Source of the DNA: an uncultured Myxococcales bacterium
Lineage (GTDB): Bacteria > Myxococcota_A > UBA9042 > CAIXZC01
Assembly (NCBI GenBank): GCA_903895725.1
Contig: CAITUV010000082.1
Coordinates: 62,001 to 126,000 of the forward strand
Direction: 5' to 3'
Length of the DNA: 64,000 nucleotides
Below are positions 42,081 to 50,777 of this stretch, piece by piece. The notes under the pieces are model-generated. The model had not been told where the DNA came from, ran no database searches, and worked only from the letters and a program-made list of their open reading frames with translations. Every line of letters begins with the position of its first letter. Position 1 is the stretch's first letter. The position numbers were made by a program, and so were the translations under genes.

Positions 42081-43367
42081 ATGGACATGCTGGACGTGCT
42101 GGAACGGAGAGTAGGGCTTCTGGACGAGCCCCGGGCAAGATCCGCGCTGCTCTGTCTGCTGCAGGATGCCCAGGCGCTGCGGCGGCATGTACGGAAGCAT
42201 GGCACGGGACGGGGCGCACTCGGTCTGCTGGAGGAAGAGCTGTCCTCCCGGCCATCTCCGGAGACCGGCTCGAGCGGGCGGACTGAGACCGGCTCGAGCG
42301 GGCTCTTGGAGCTGGGAACCGCCGAAACAGCGGGAGCGGAGCGGTCGGCAGACCCGCTGCCCGGCCCGGTCGAGGAGGGGGGACTGCCCGACTGGCTGCG
42401 CAACCCGGAGCTGGCCGTGCGGCGGGTGGAGGAGGAGCTTCGTCTGCAGGAGGAGCATGGCGTGAAACTGCTGGTGCCTGGCGCTCCGGGATGGCCGGCC
42501 GCTCTGGACGGTTGCGTTCAGCCACCGGTCCTGCTGTATGTGCGTGGGGTCGTCGAGGTGCTGCACCAGCCGACGCTGCTGGCGCTGGTGGGAAGCCGGC
42601 ACGGCGTTGGATATGGGGTTCGTGTGGCGACCTCGCTGGCATCGGCGTGGGCACGGATGGGAGGGGGGGTGGTGAGTGGCGGTGCCATCGGCGTGGATAC
42701 GGCAGCGCACGAGGGATGCCTGGCGGGCGGAGGGGCCACGGTGGCGGTGATGGGAACCGGGCTTGGCGAGCTGCATCCGAGGCGCAACCTGCCCCTTTTC
42801 TGCGCGATTTCCGAGACCGGAGCGGTCGCAAGTGAGCTTCCCATGCGGTCCCGGGCCTTGCCGTTCAACTTCCCTCAGCGCAATCGTCTGATCGCTGCTC
42901 TGGCGAGGGCGGTGGTGGTGGTCCAGGCCCGCCGCGATAGCGGCGCTCTGCACACGGCGCGCTTTGCGTTGAAAACCGGGAGATTATTGTTTACAGTCCC
43001 CGCTCCGGTGGACGAGGAGTCCTGCCTTGGAGGTCTCGATTTGCTGGTCCAGGGAGTCCCCGCAATGACAGGCACAGAGCAATTGCAGGGGCTGTTTGCG
43101 CAGATGACCGGCCGCAGTCCTTCGTCCCCCTGCCTTCCCCTGGAAAAGAGGGGTCCCCGGACGGTCCGACTGTCCGATGTTCCTGCGGAGGAACGGGGGC
43201 TTCTCGAGCGGCTCTCCCAGGAGACATGCCATATTGATGATCTGGGGGCGGCAACGGGTCTTGAAGGTCGGGAGCTGGCGCTCCTGCTCCTGTCGCTGGA
43301 AATGCGGGGGTGGGTTGAAAAGGCCCCGGGGAATCGCTACATCAGTTTGGTACGGCTGGAGAGGTAG
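42081..43367 (+). CDS. dprA: DNA-processing protein A
   Basis: Loads RecA onto incoming single-stranded DNA during transformation. 428 aa: a helical N-terminus, then the Rossmann core with LALVGSRHGVGYGVRVATSL, VVSGGAIGVDTAAHEG, VAVMGTGLGELHPRRN, LPFNFPQRNRLIAALARAVV and DSGALHTARFALKTGR. A C-terminal winged-helix domain (LLERLSQETCHIDDLGAATG) follows. The N-terminal third contains a 24-bp tandem duplication (42261-42303) encoding ETGSSGRT repeats. It heads the common dprA-topA-trmFO order, 3 bp before topA. Confidence 0.93.
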   Translation: MDMLDVLERRVGLLDEPRARSALLCLLQDAQALRRHVRKHGTGRGALGLLEEELSSRPSPETGSSGRTETGSSGLLELGTAETAGAERSADPLPGPVEEGGLPDWLRNPELAVRRVEEELRLQEEHGVKLLVPGAPGWPAALDGCVQPPVLLYVRGVVEVLHQPTLLALVGSRHGVGYGVRVATSLASAWARMGGGVVSGGAIGVDTAAHEGCLAGGGATVAVMGTGLGELHPRRNLPLFCAISETGAVASELPMRSRALPFNFPQRNRLIAALARAVVVVQARRDSGALHTARFALKTGRLLFTVPAPVDEESCLGGLDLLVQGVPAMTGTEQLQGLFAQMTGRSPSSPCLPLEKRGPRTVRLSDVPAEERGLLERLSQETCHIDDLGAATGLEGRELALLLLSLEMRGWVEKAPGNRYISLVRLER

Positions 43368-43370
43368 CCC

Positions 43371-45629
43371 ATGTCCAAGTCACTGTTCATCGTGGAATCG
43401 CCGGCAAAAGCCAAGACTCTGTCCAGGTATCTCGGCCGCGACTTCGTGGTCAAGGCCACGGTCGGGCATATCAAGGATCTGCCCTCCAACAGCCTGGGCG
43501 TGAACGTTGCCCGGGACTTCTCTCCTTCCTACGGGATCATCCGGGGAAAGACCAAGGTGGTGCAGGCCATCCGGGAAGCCGCCGCAGGCGTGGAGGCCGT
43601 GTATCTGGCATCGGACCCTGACCGTGAGGGGGAGGCCATTGCCTGGCACGTTGCCGAGGAGATCTCCCGCGGCAAGTCGCAGGAAGGGCTGCCGAAGTTC
43701 TACCGGGTCCTCCTGCACGAAATCACCCGGACCGGATTGCGCAAGGCGCTGGATGGAGCGGGGGAGCTGGACAAGGACCGCTACGAGTCGCAGCTTGCCC
43801 GGCGCATCCTGGACCGCCTGGTGGGGTACGAGCTGTCTCCGCTGCTCTGGAAGAAGGTGACGGGAGGCCTCTCCGCCGGCCGCGTGCAATCGGTGGCGGT
43901 GGCGCTGATCGTGGACCGGGAGCGGGAGATCCTGGCCTTCGTGCCACAGGAGTACTGGGTCATCCGAGCCCGGCTCGAGGGGGACAACCCGCCTGACTTC
44001 GAGGCCCGCCTGGTGAAGATTGACGGGACCAAGGCCCAGGTGGGGGACGAGGCCACGGCCCGTCCGCTCATCGAGCGACTCAGGACCGCGGCCTGGCGAG
44101 TGTTGTCGGTGGAGCGCGAGGAGAAGCGGCGTTGGGCCCCGCCTCCGTTCATCACCTCGACGTTGCAGCAGGAGGCATTCCGGCTGTTCCGGTTCTCCAC
44201 CAAGAAGACGATGTCGCTGGCCCAGCGCCTTTACGAAGGCGTGGAGATGGGGGAGATGGGAGCGCACGGTCTCATCACCTACATGCGTACCGACTCGACC
44301 CGGCTGGCCGACGAGGCCGTTTTCGGCGTGCGGAAGTTCATCGAGGAGCAGTTCGGAGCGAGCTACCTTCCCGATGCCCCCATCCGCTACAAGAACAAGA
44401 AGTCGGCTCAGGATGCCCACGAGGCAATCCGGCCGACGTCGCTCGATTTCCACCCCGACAAGGTGGCTTCGTTCCTCGACAAGGACGAGCTCAAGCTGTA
44501 CCGCCTCATCTGGAACCGCTTCGTGGCCTGCCAGATGGCACCGGCCCGGTATGACGTGACGGTGGCCACGATCGCTGCCGACGAAAAGTGGATCTTTGAG
44601 GCCACGGGCAAGGTTCTGCTGTTCGACGGCTACCTCAAGCTCTACCTGGACGACGAGGCCCAGGAAGACGGGAACGACCGACTGCCTCCGCTGCGTCCCG
44701 AGGAGCTGCTCAAGCTGCTGTCGGTCGACGGGGAGCAGCAGTTCACCCAGCCTCCGCCTCGCTTCACCGAAGGCACGCTGGTCAAGGAGCTGGAGCGCAA
44801 GGGGATCGGACGGCCGTCGACCTATGCGACCATTCTGTCCACGATCCAGGACAAGAATTACGTGGAGCGGGACAAGGGCAAGTTCCGGCCGACCGACCTC
44901 GGGTTCGTGGTCACCGACCTGCTTCGGGAGAACTTCGCGGACATCATCGACGTCGGGTTCACGGCTCAGATGGAAGAGGAGCTGGACCGCATCGAGGAAG
45001 GAAACGCGCTGCGTCCCGATGTGCTCAGCACGTTCTGGGGCAAATTCAAGGTCGAGCTGGAGACGGCAAAGACGCAGATGAAGAGCGTCAAGCGTGAGCC
45101 GGAGAAGACCGACGTGGTCTGCCCCAAGTGTGCAAGCCCGATGGTGGTCCGGTTCGGCCGCAAGGGCTCGTTCCTCGCCTGCTCCGCCTTCCCGGAGTGC
45201 AAGACCACGCTGGCGTTCCAGCGGTCGGAGGATGGCCGTCTGCAGGTGATCCAGGAGAAGGTCGCGGACGAGAAGTGCGATCAGTGCGGTGCGCAGATGG
45301 TGCTTCGCGAGGGACGGTTCGGGCGCTTCTGGGCCTGCTCCAGCTACCCCAAGTGTCGCGGCACCCGTCCCTTCTCCACCGGCTTTGCCTGCCCCAGGGA
45401 AGGGTGCACGGGAACGCTCGTGGAGAAGAAGTCCAAGAAGAACTCGACCTACTATCGTTGCTCGCGAAGCCCCGAATGCGAGCACGTCTCGTTCGGACGC
45501 CCCAAGGCGGTTCCGTGCCCTTCGTGCAACCATGCCTACATGGAAGAGAAGGGGCGGGGCAAGGCGAGGTCGTTGCGCTGCCCCAAGTGCGGCCACTCCA
45601 GCGAAATCCAGGAAACCGGTGAAGCATAG
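43371..45629 (+). CDS. topA: DNA topoisomerase I
   Basis: Relaxes negative supercoils by single-strand cleavage. 752 aa. Toprim domain at the N-terminus (VESPAKAKTLSRYLG, LASDPDREGEAIAWH), catalytic Y304 in GLITYMRTDSTR with R306, then the core to about 570. Four C-terminal zinc ribbons follow, each a pair of Cys knuckles: CPKCASPM...CSAFPEC, CDQCGAQM...CSSYPKC, CPREGC...CSRSPEC and CPSC...CPKC. GGAGAGG precedes the ATG. Confidence 0.97.
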   Translation: MSKSLFIVESPAKAKTLSRYLGRDFVVKATVGHIKDLPSNSLGVNVARDFSPSYGIIRGKTKVVQAIREAAAGVEAVYLASDPDREGEAIAWHVAEEISRGKSQEGLPKFYRVLLHEITRTGLRKALDGAGELDKDRYESQLARRILDRLVGYELSPLLWKKVTGGLSAGRVQSVAVALIVDREREILAFVPQEYWVIRARLEGDNPPDFEARLVKIDGTKAQVGDEATARPLIERLRTAAWRVLSVEREEKRRWAPPPFITSTLQQEAFRLFRFSTKKTMSLAQRLYEGVEMGEMGAHGLITYMRTDSTRLADEAVFGVRKFIEEQFGASYLPDAPIRYKNKKSAQDAHEAIRPTSLDFHPDKVASFLDKDELKLYRLIWNRFVACQMAPARYDVTVATIAADEKWIFEATGKVLLFDGYLKLYLDDEAQEDGNDRLPPLRPEELLKLLSVDGEQQFTQPPPRFTEGTLVKELERKGIGRPSTYATILSTIQDKNYVERDKGKFRPTDLGFVVTDLLRENFADIIDVGFTAQMEEELDRIEEGNALRPDVLSTFWGKFKVELETAKTQMKSVKREPEKTDVVCPKCASPMVVRFGRKGSFLACSAFPECKTTLAFQRSEDGRLQVIQEKVADEKCDQCGAQMVLREGRFGRFWACSSYPKCRGTRPFSTGFACPREGCTGTLVEKKSKKNSTYYRCSRSPECEHVSFGRPKAVPCPSCNHAYMEEKGRGKARSLRCPKCGHSSEIQETGEA

Positions 45630-46941
45630 CGGCGTGACCGTCGTCGGCGGGGGGCTTGCCGGTACCGAGGCGGCCCTGCTGCTGGCCCGGAACGGGGTCG
45701 ACGTGACCCTCGTCGAAATGCGGCCGGAGCGCATGACTCCTGCGCATGCGACCGGCGATCTGGCCGAGCTCGTCTGTTCGAATTCCCTCCGTTCCGACGA
45801 CACCAGCACGGCGGCGGGCCTCCTGAAAGAGGAGATGCGCCGGCTGGGCTCGGCCGTGCTGGCTGCAGCCGACGGGAACCGGGTTCCGGCCGGCACGGCG
45901 CTGGCGGTGGACCGGACCGCCTTTTCCCGGGCTCTGACCCGGGCCGTGGAGCAGAACCCTCACATCCGCGTCGAGCGCCGGGAGGTCACTCAGATTCCGG
46001 GGGAAATCTCCATCTTCGCCCCCGGTCCCCTGGTCTCGGATGCGCTGGCTGCGGCCGTTGCCGAGCTGGCCGGGCCTGAGCGCTTCTTCTTCTTCGATGC
46101 CATCGCACCCATCGTGTCCGCCGATTCGCTGGACATGGAGAGGCTGTTCCGAGGTTCCCGGTACGGCTCGGAGGAGGGGGGGGACTACCTCAACGCACCG
46201 ATGGACCGGGAAACCTACGAGCGGTTCGTCAAGGAGTTGCTGGCCGCTGAGCAGTTCGTTCCGCACGGGTTCGAGGCGGGGCAGCCGCTCCCGCTCTTCC
46301 CCGGCTGCCAGCCCATCGAGGCCATCGCGATCACAGGGCTCCAGTCGCTGGCGCACGGTCCCATGCGGCCGACTGGATTTGCAGGCAACCCGCTGGGCGA
46401 GCGGCTCCATGCCCTGGTCCAGCTTCGGGCGGAAAACGAAACGGGAACGTCCTTCAACCTGGTCGGCTTCCAGACGAGGCTCAAGCAGGGGGAGCAGAAG
46501 CGGGTGTTCCGGATGATTCCGGGGCTCGAGCGGGCGGAGTTCCTCCGATTCGGCAGCCTCCACCGCAACAGCTACATCGATTCTCCCCGGGTCCTCAGTA
46601 AGGACCTGTCCTTCCGACGACGGCCCGACCTGTTTGCCGCGGGGCAGTTTGCCGGGGCCGAGGGGTACGTCGAGTCCACGGCGCTGGGACTTCTTGCCGG
46701 GCTGTTCGTGCTGGCCCGGCTGGAAGGGAGGGAGCCGCCGATCCCGCCGGACACTACGGCGCTGGGGGCGCTCTTGCGATACGTGACCACGTGCCCGACC
46801 TCCCCGCTGGAGCCGAGCAACATTCATTTCGGCCTCCTGCCGCCCGGCCGCGGCTCGGGCCGTCTCGGAAAACGACAGGCGGTGGTCAATCGGGCCCGAG
46901 ACGCCTTCTCGGGCTGGCTTGCCGGGGTCTTTCGGAAATAG
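45619..46941 (+). CDS. trmFO: Methylenetetrahydrofolate-tRNA-(uracil-5-)-methyltransferase
   Basis: Flavoenzyme that makes 5-methyluridine at tRNA position 54 using methylenetetrahydrofolate. 440 aa, normal for TrmFO, starting at GTG 45619, which overlaps the end of topA by 11 nt. FAD-binding VTVVGGGLAGTEAA, then HATGDLAELVCSNSLRSD with C53, and a second Cys, C230 (FPGCQPIEA), matching the two functional Cys of the family. Also TGLQSLAHGPMRPTGF, FAAGQFAGAEGYVES and CPTSPLEPSNIHFGLLPP. Its place after topA is conserved in many bacteria. Confidence 0.95.
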   Translation: MKHSGVTVVGGGLAGTEAALLLARNGVDVTLVEMRPERMTPAHATGDLAELVCSNSLRSDDTSTAAGLLKEEMRRLGSAVLAAADGNRVPAGTALAVDRTAFSRALTRAVEQNPHIRVERREVTQIPGEISIFAPGPLVSDALAAAVAELAGPERFFFFDAIAPIVSADSLDMERLFRGSRYGSEEGGDYLNAPMDRETYERFVKELLAAEQFVPHGFEAGQPLPLFPGCQPIEAIAITGLQSLAHGPMRPTGFAGNPLGERLHALVQLRAENETGTSFNLVGFQTRLKQGEQKRVFRMIPGLERAEFLRFGSLHRNSYIDSPRVLSKDLSFRRRPDLFAAGQFAGAEGYVESTALGLLAGLFVLARLEGREPPIPPDTTALGALLRYVTTCPTSPLEPSNIHFGLLPPGRGSGRLGKRQAVVNRARDAFSGWLAGVFRK

Positions 46942-46964
46942 CATCCGCTTCCTCGATTTCATCG

Positions 46965-46992
46965 TTGACACAGGGGGGGAGAACGGGATAAA
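46965..46992 (+). promoter_or_regulatory. Sigma-70-type promoter of the thiolase/DUF35 operon
   Basis: Perfect TTGACA (46965-46970), a 16-nt spacer, GATAAA (46987-46992), 41 nt before the first thiolase ATG and just after the trmFO stop. Confidence 0.55.
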
Positions 46993-47033
46993 CCGACCCG
47001 GAGTTTCCGATCTCTGTCACGGAAGGAGGAAGA

Positions 47034-48185
47034 ATGAACAGGAAGGTGGGAATCGTGAGCATGGGGTACCACGGGTTTTCGCCCGTGACCCCGGATCTGA
47101 GCTTCCGCGAGCTGGTGTATGCGGCAGCCTCGAAGGCCTACGCCAAGGCCGGGATTGGCCCGGGGGACGTGGACATGTTCATCTGCGCTGCGGAGGACTT
47201 CTGCGAGGGGTACTCCATCAGCGATGAGTACTGCAACGATCAGCTCGGTGCCGTGCTCAAGCCGGTGCACACCGTGAGCGGGGAGTACCTGCAGGCGATC
47301 GCCAATGCGGCGATGATCATTCAGAGCGGGCTCGGGAAGATCGTGGTGGTGGAATCCCACAGCAAGGCCTCCAACATCAAGAACATGGAGGCGATCCACA
47401 GCTTCGGCCTCGACCCGGTGTTCAACCGGTCGCTGCGCGTGACCCCGCATTTTGCTGCCGGGCTGGAGATGTCCCGGTACATGACGGAGAGCAAGGCCAC
47501 CGAAGAGCACTGCGCCCGGATCGTCGTGAAGAACCGGACCAACGCTCTCTCGAACCCGAACGCCGGGCACGGGGCAATCATCTCCGTGGCCGACGTGCTG
47601 GCCTCGGACCCGGTCGCATGGCCGGTGAGCCGTCTGTCCATCGCTCCCCGCAGCGACGGGTGCATCGTGACCGTGCTGGCCGAGGAGAGCGTGGCCCGCA
47701 GCCTGGCGTCCGAGCCGGTGTGGATCCTGGGGACGGGCTGGGCCACGGAATCGAGCACGCTGGAAAACCGGGCATGGGGCGAGCCCGTGTCGGTCGACAT
47801 CGCGGCTCAGATGGCCTACAAGGAAGCCGGAATCACGGTACCGTCGCAGCAGATCGACCTGTTCGAGGTCGACGATACCTACTCGTTCAAGGAGCTGCAG
47901 GCACTCGAAGGGTTGCACGTCGTGGGCCGCGGCCAGGCAGCGCATGCCCTGGACGAGGGGCGGCTAGGGCCGGACGGGGATCTGCCGACCAATGTGTCGG
48001 GCGGCTCCCTCGGCGTGGGCCACCTCCTGGAGGCAACGGGCGGCCAGAAGCTGCTCGAGCTGTTCCTCCAGTTGACCTATCAGGCGGGCGAACGGCAGAT
48101 TCCGGATGTGCAGGTCGGCCTGGCGCAGGCGTGGCGAGGTGTTCCCACGACCACGTCCGCAGTCATCATCGTCGGCAACGAGTAG
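47034..48185 (+). CDS. Thiolase-fold protein, SCP-x/acetyl-CoA acetyltransferase-like, subunit 1
   Basis: 383 aa. Shares the thiolase-like fold: N-terminal VGIVSMGYHGFSPVTP, a central swap, and C-terminal NVSGGSLGVGHLLEATGG with H330 at the usual GHP position. At the nucleophilic Cys position the sequence reads PVHTVSGEYLQA, with S82 in place of Cys. Partners are a second thiolase-fold gene and two DUF35 genes downstream, like known thiolase-DUF35 complexes (archaeal acetoacetyl-CoA thiolase/HMG-CoA synthase, BbsAB, PhlACB). Strong AGGAGG before the ATG. The substrate is unknown; probably an acyl-CoA. Confidence 0.85.
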   Translation: MNRKVGIVSMGYHGFSPVTPDLSFRELVYAAASKAYAKAGIGPGDVDMFICAAEDFCEGYSISDEYCNDQLGAVLKPVHTVSGEYLQAIANAAMIIQSGLGKIVVVESHSKASNIKNMEAIHSFGLDPVFNRSLRVTPHFAAGLEMSRYMTESKATEEHCARIVVKNRTNALSNPNAGHGAIISVADVLASDPVAWPVSRLSIAPRSDGCIVTVLAEESVARSLASEPVWILGTGWATESSTLENRAWGEPVSVDIAAQMAYKEAGITVPSQQIDLFEVDDTYSFKELQALEGLHVVGRGQAAHALDEGRLGPDGDLPTNVSGGSLGVGHLLEATGGQKLLELFLQLTYQAGERQIPDVQVGLAQAWRGVPTTTSAVIIVGNE

Positions 48186-48199
48186 AGGGAGGGAACGAC

Positions 48200-49363
48200 A
48201 TGTCATACCGAAAAGTCGCCTGCGTCGGAGCGGGCATTACCAAGTTCGTGCGGCGGGCCAAGGAAACCGGCCGTGAGCTCGCCTGGGAAGCGGCCAAGAT
48301 GGCCCTCGACAATGCCGGCATGACCCTGGCCGACATCGACTGCGTGGTCATCGGCACGGCCCCCGACGCCTTCGACGGCGTGCACATGAAGGGGGAATAC
48401 CTGGCCGACGGCTCCGGCGGATTCTGCAAGCCGGTCATGCGCCACTTCGTCGGCGGCGGAACCGGCGTGTTTGCGCCGATCCACGGCTGGCAGCACATCG
48501 CATCGGGCAAGTTCGAGACCTGCCTGGTCGTGACCGAAGAGAAGATGTCGAGCTGCTTCCCGGCCCCTGCCGGTGCCTTCATCACCATCTTCGACCACAC
48601 GACCGAGCAGCCCCTCGGGCCGACCCTGATCTGGATCTTCGCCCTGGAGATGAACCGCTACATGCAGCGGTACGGCCTGACCGAGGCCGACATCGCCAAG
48701 GTGTCGGTGCAGAACAAGCTCAACGCCATCGACCACCCGGCAGCCCAGCTCGGGGCCAAGATTACGGTCAAGGACGTGCTCGAGTCGGAAGTGCTGGCGT
48801 GGCCGGTCAAGAGACTGGACATCAGCCCGGCCAGCGACGGTGCGGCGGCCATCGTCCTCACGTCGGAGCACAAGGCCCGGCGCATCACGGACAAGCCCGT
48901 GTGGGTCTCCGGCGTCGGCTGGGCGCTCGACACGGCCTACTGGGCCACCCGTGACCTCTACTACCCGCAGTACGTCGAGAAGGCGGCCCGCATGGCCTAC
49001 GACATGGCCGGGATCCGGGAACCCAACAAGGAAATCCACATCGCGGAGCCGTACGATCCGTTCGATTACAAGATGCTCCACCACATGGAAGGGCTCCTGC
49101 TGTGCAAGCGGGGTGAGGCCGCCAAGCTCGTCGCAGACGGAGTGACCGCCCGCAACGGCCGGCTCCCCTGCTGCCCGTCGGGCGGAGCGCTCGGCGTCGG
49201 CAACCCGATTGCCGCCACGGGACTCATGAAGATCATCGAGCTGTTCCTCCAGCTCCGGGGCGAAGCCGGAAAGCGGCAGGTCCCCGGCGATCCCAGAATC
49301 GGCGTGGCCCAGGCATGGGGTGACCTCATGCAGGTGGGTACCGTCGTGGTCATGAGCAGGTAA
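48200..49363 (+). CDS. Thiolase-fold protein, subunit 2
   Basis: 387 aa, paralogous to the preceding gene. The N-terminus KVACVGAGITKFVRRAKETG is typical of SCP-x-type thiolases. The Cys position lies in MRHFVGGGTGVFAPIHGWQH and is Gly (about G86). The catalytic His is N335 in GGALGVGNPIAATGLMKI. It therefore lacks both canonical catalytic residues and may be a structural or substrate-binding subunit of a heteromer with subunit 1. GGAGGGAACGAC before the ATG; 14 bp after subunit 1. Confidence 0.85.
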   Translation: MSYRKVACVGAGITKFVRRAKETGRELAWEAAKMALDNAGMTLADIDCVVIGTAPDAFDGVHMKGEYLADGSGGFCKPVMRHFVGGGTGVFAPIHGWQHIASGKFETCLVVTEEKMSSCFPAPAGAFITIFDHTTEQPLGPTLIWIFALEMNRYMQRYGLTEADIAKVSVQNKLNAIDHPAAQLGAKITVKDVLESEVLAWPVKRLDISPASDGAAAIVLTSEHKARRITDKPVWVSGVGWALDTAYWATRDLYYPQYVEKAARMAYDMAGIREPNKEIHIAEPYDPFDYKMLHHMEGLLLCKRGEAAKLVADGVTARNGRLPCCPSGGALGVGNPIAATGLMKIIELFLQLRGEAGKRQVPGDPRIGVAQAWGDLMQVGTVVVMSR

Positions 49364-49373
49364 GGAGGAGACC

Positions 49374-49877
49374 ATGAGCAAGGAAATTCTGCCCGGAACC
49401 CCGCTCAGCAGCGAGGAATTCGAGAAGTCGATCACCATCGAGGAGCATCCCAACCTCGAGTACTCCTGGGATGACGGCATCGCCATCGGCCGCTACCTGA
49501 AGGAGCTCAAGGAAGGCCGGATCATCGCCCGGACCTGCTGCGGCTGCAACCGCACCATGCTCCCGCCCCGGATGTTCTGCGAGCTGTGCTACCGTCCGAC
49601 CGACGAGTGGGCATTCGTCGAGGATACCGGCGTCGTCAACACCTTCTGTGTGACCCGGGTCAACTGGGATGCCAGCCGCCGCGGGCCGGATGAGCCGCCG
49701 CTGATCCCGGCCGTCGTCGAGATCGACGGAGCCAGCAAGGGGATGGGAATCCTCCACCTGCTCGGCGAGGTCGACCCCAAGAAGGTCAAGATCGGCATGC
49801 GGGTCAAGGCCGTGTGGAAGCCCAAGGCGCAGCGCGAGGGCAAGATCACCGACATCAAGTACTTCAAGCCGTACTAG
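49374..49877 (+). CDS. DUF35 zinc-ribbon/OB-fold protein, subunit A
   Basis: 167 aa. Helical N-terminus (SWDDGIAIGRYLKELKEGRI), a zinc ribbon (C55, C58, C69, C72 in RTCCGCNRTMLPPRMFCELC), then an OB-fold (GVVNTFCVTRVN, VKIGMRVKAVWKPK). DUF35 proteins bridge or channel CoA esters to thiolase partners. Ten bp after the second thiolase gene, with an AAGGAGGAG ribosome binding site. Confidence 0.9.
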   Translation: MSKEILPGTPLSSEEFEKSITIEEHPNLEYSWDDGIAIGRYLKELKEGRIIARTCCGCNRTMLPPRMFCELCYRPTDEWAFVEDTGVVNTFCVTRVNWDASRRGPDEPPLIPAVVEIDGASKGMGILHLLGEVDPKKVKIGMRVKAVWKPKAQREGKITDIKYFKPY

Positions 49878-49892
49878 GAAAGGGAGGGTCCC

Positions 49893-50375
49893 ATGAGCTT
49901 TCTGGAGAAGCATCAGAGAAACGTGGATCTGACCGCGTTCGATGGGAAGATCCCGGTCCACTACAGGTACACGCTCGGTCTGGCCGGCGACAAGTTCTTC
50001 ACCGCCATCAAGAAGGACGGCAAGTTCGTCGGTACGCACTGCGAGGAGTGCGACGTGATCTACTCGCCCCCCTCCGTCTACTGCGAGCGCTGCTTCGCTT
50101 CCCTCGAGGACAGCTGGGTTGAGCTGCCCTCCACGGGGACCGTCGTGGCGTTTACCGTGGTGACCGAGGACGACCAGGGCAAGGAGCTCGACTGCCCGCA
50201 GGTCATTGCAGCCATCCAGCTCGATGGTGCCGACAACACGTTCGTGCACCGGATCTGCGACTGCTGCATCGAGGATCTCGCCATCGGTGCCCATGTCCAG
50301 GCCGTGTTCAAGCCCAAGAAGGAGCGCAAGGGCACGCTGGACGACATCGAGTACTTCGAGATCGCGGCGGAGTAG
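49893..50375 (+). CDS. DUF35 zinc-ribbon/OB-fold protein, subunit B
   Basis: 160 aa, a paralogue of the gene before it. N-terminal VHYRYTLGLAGDKFFTAIK, zinc ribbon C50, C53, C64, C67 (THCEECDVIYSPPSVYCERC), OB-fold (TGTVVAFTVVTEDD, IGAHVQAVFKPKKERKG). Together with subunit A and the two thiolase-fold proteins it forms a 2+2 gene quartet. GGGAGGG before the ATG. Confidence 0.9.
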   Translation: MSFLEKHQRNVDLTAFDGKIPVHYRYTLGLAGDKFFTAIKKDGKFVGTHCEECDVIYSPPSVYCERCFASLEDSWVELPSTGTVVAFTVVTEDDQGKELDCPQVIAAIQLDGADNTFVHRICDCCIEDLAIGAHVQAVFKPKKERKGTLDDIEYFEIAAE

Positions 50376-50411
50376 GTTTCGTCCCATCCACCCCCGTCCG
50401 AGGTTGTCTCC

Positions 50412-50774
50412 ATGCGTGTGGAACTGCGTAAGCGACTCAAGTTCGAGGCCGCACACCACCTCCCTCTGGCACCGGATGGGCATCGCTGCCGGAACATCCA
50501 CGGACACTCGTATTCAGTTGAGATCGGTGTGGCCGGGGAAATCGATCCGTCCCGAGGCTGGTTCCTCGACTACGGCGACATCGCCCGGGCTTTCGAGCCG
50601 ATCCGGCTGATGCTCGACCACAAGCACATCAATGACGTCCCGGGCCTGGAGTCGGGGACCGCGGAGGCCCTCTCCGTTTTCATCTTCGAGAAGCTCAAGG
50701 GGTTGGTCCCGGGGCTCTTCGAAGTGACGGTCCGTGAGACGGATACCTCGTCCTGCACTTACCGGGGCGAGTAG
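50412..50774 (+). CDS. queD: 6-carboxytetrahydropterin synthase
   Basis: Converts dihydroneopterin triphosphate to 6-carboxytetrahydropterin in queuosine/deazapurine synthesis; the fold is shared with pyruvoyltetrahydropterin synthase. 120 aa, full length. Zinc His in FEAAHHLP and IHGHSY (H30, H32), catalytic C26 in CRNIHGHSY, then DYGDIARAFEPI, MLDHKHINDVPG, and the closing VRETDTSSCTYRGE. GAGG lies 9 nt before the ATG. No other que gene is near. Confidence 0.93.
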   Translation: MRVELRKRLKFEAAHHLPLAPDGHRCRNIHGHSYSVEIGVAGEIDPSRGWFLDYGDIARAFEPIRLMLDHKHINDVPGLESGTAEALSVFIFEKLKGLVPGLFEVTVRETDTSSCTYRGE

Positions 50775-50777
50775 ACG

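Noticed and set aside
42261..42303. Mobile-element footprint inside dprA (24-bp direct repeat)
   Set aside because: A simple in-frame tandem duplication in a variable linker with no inverted repeats or inserted sequence.
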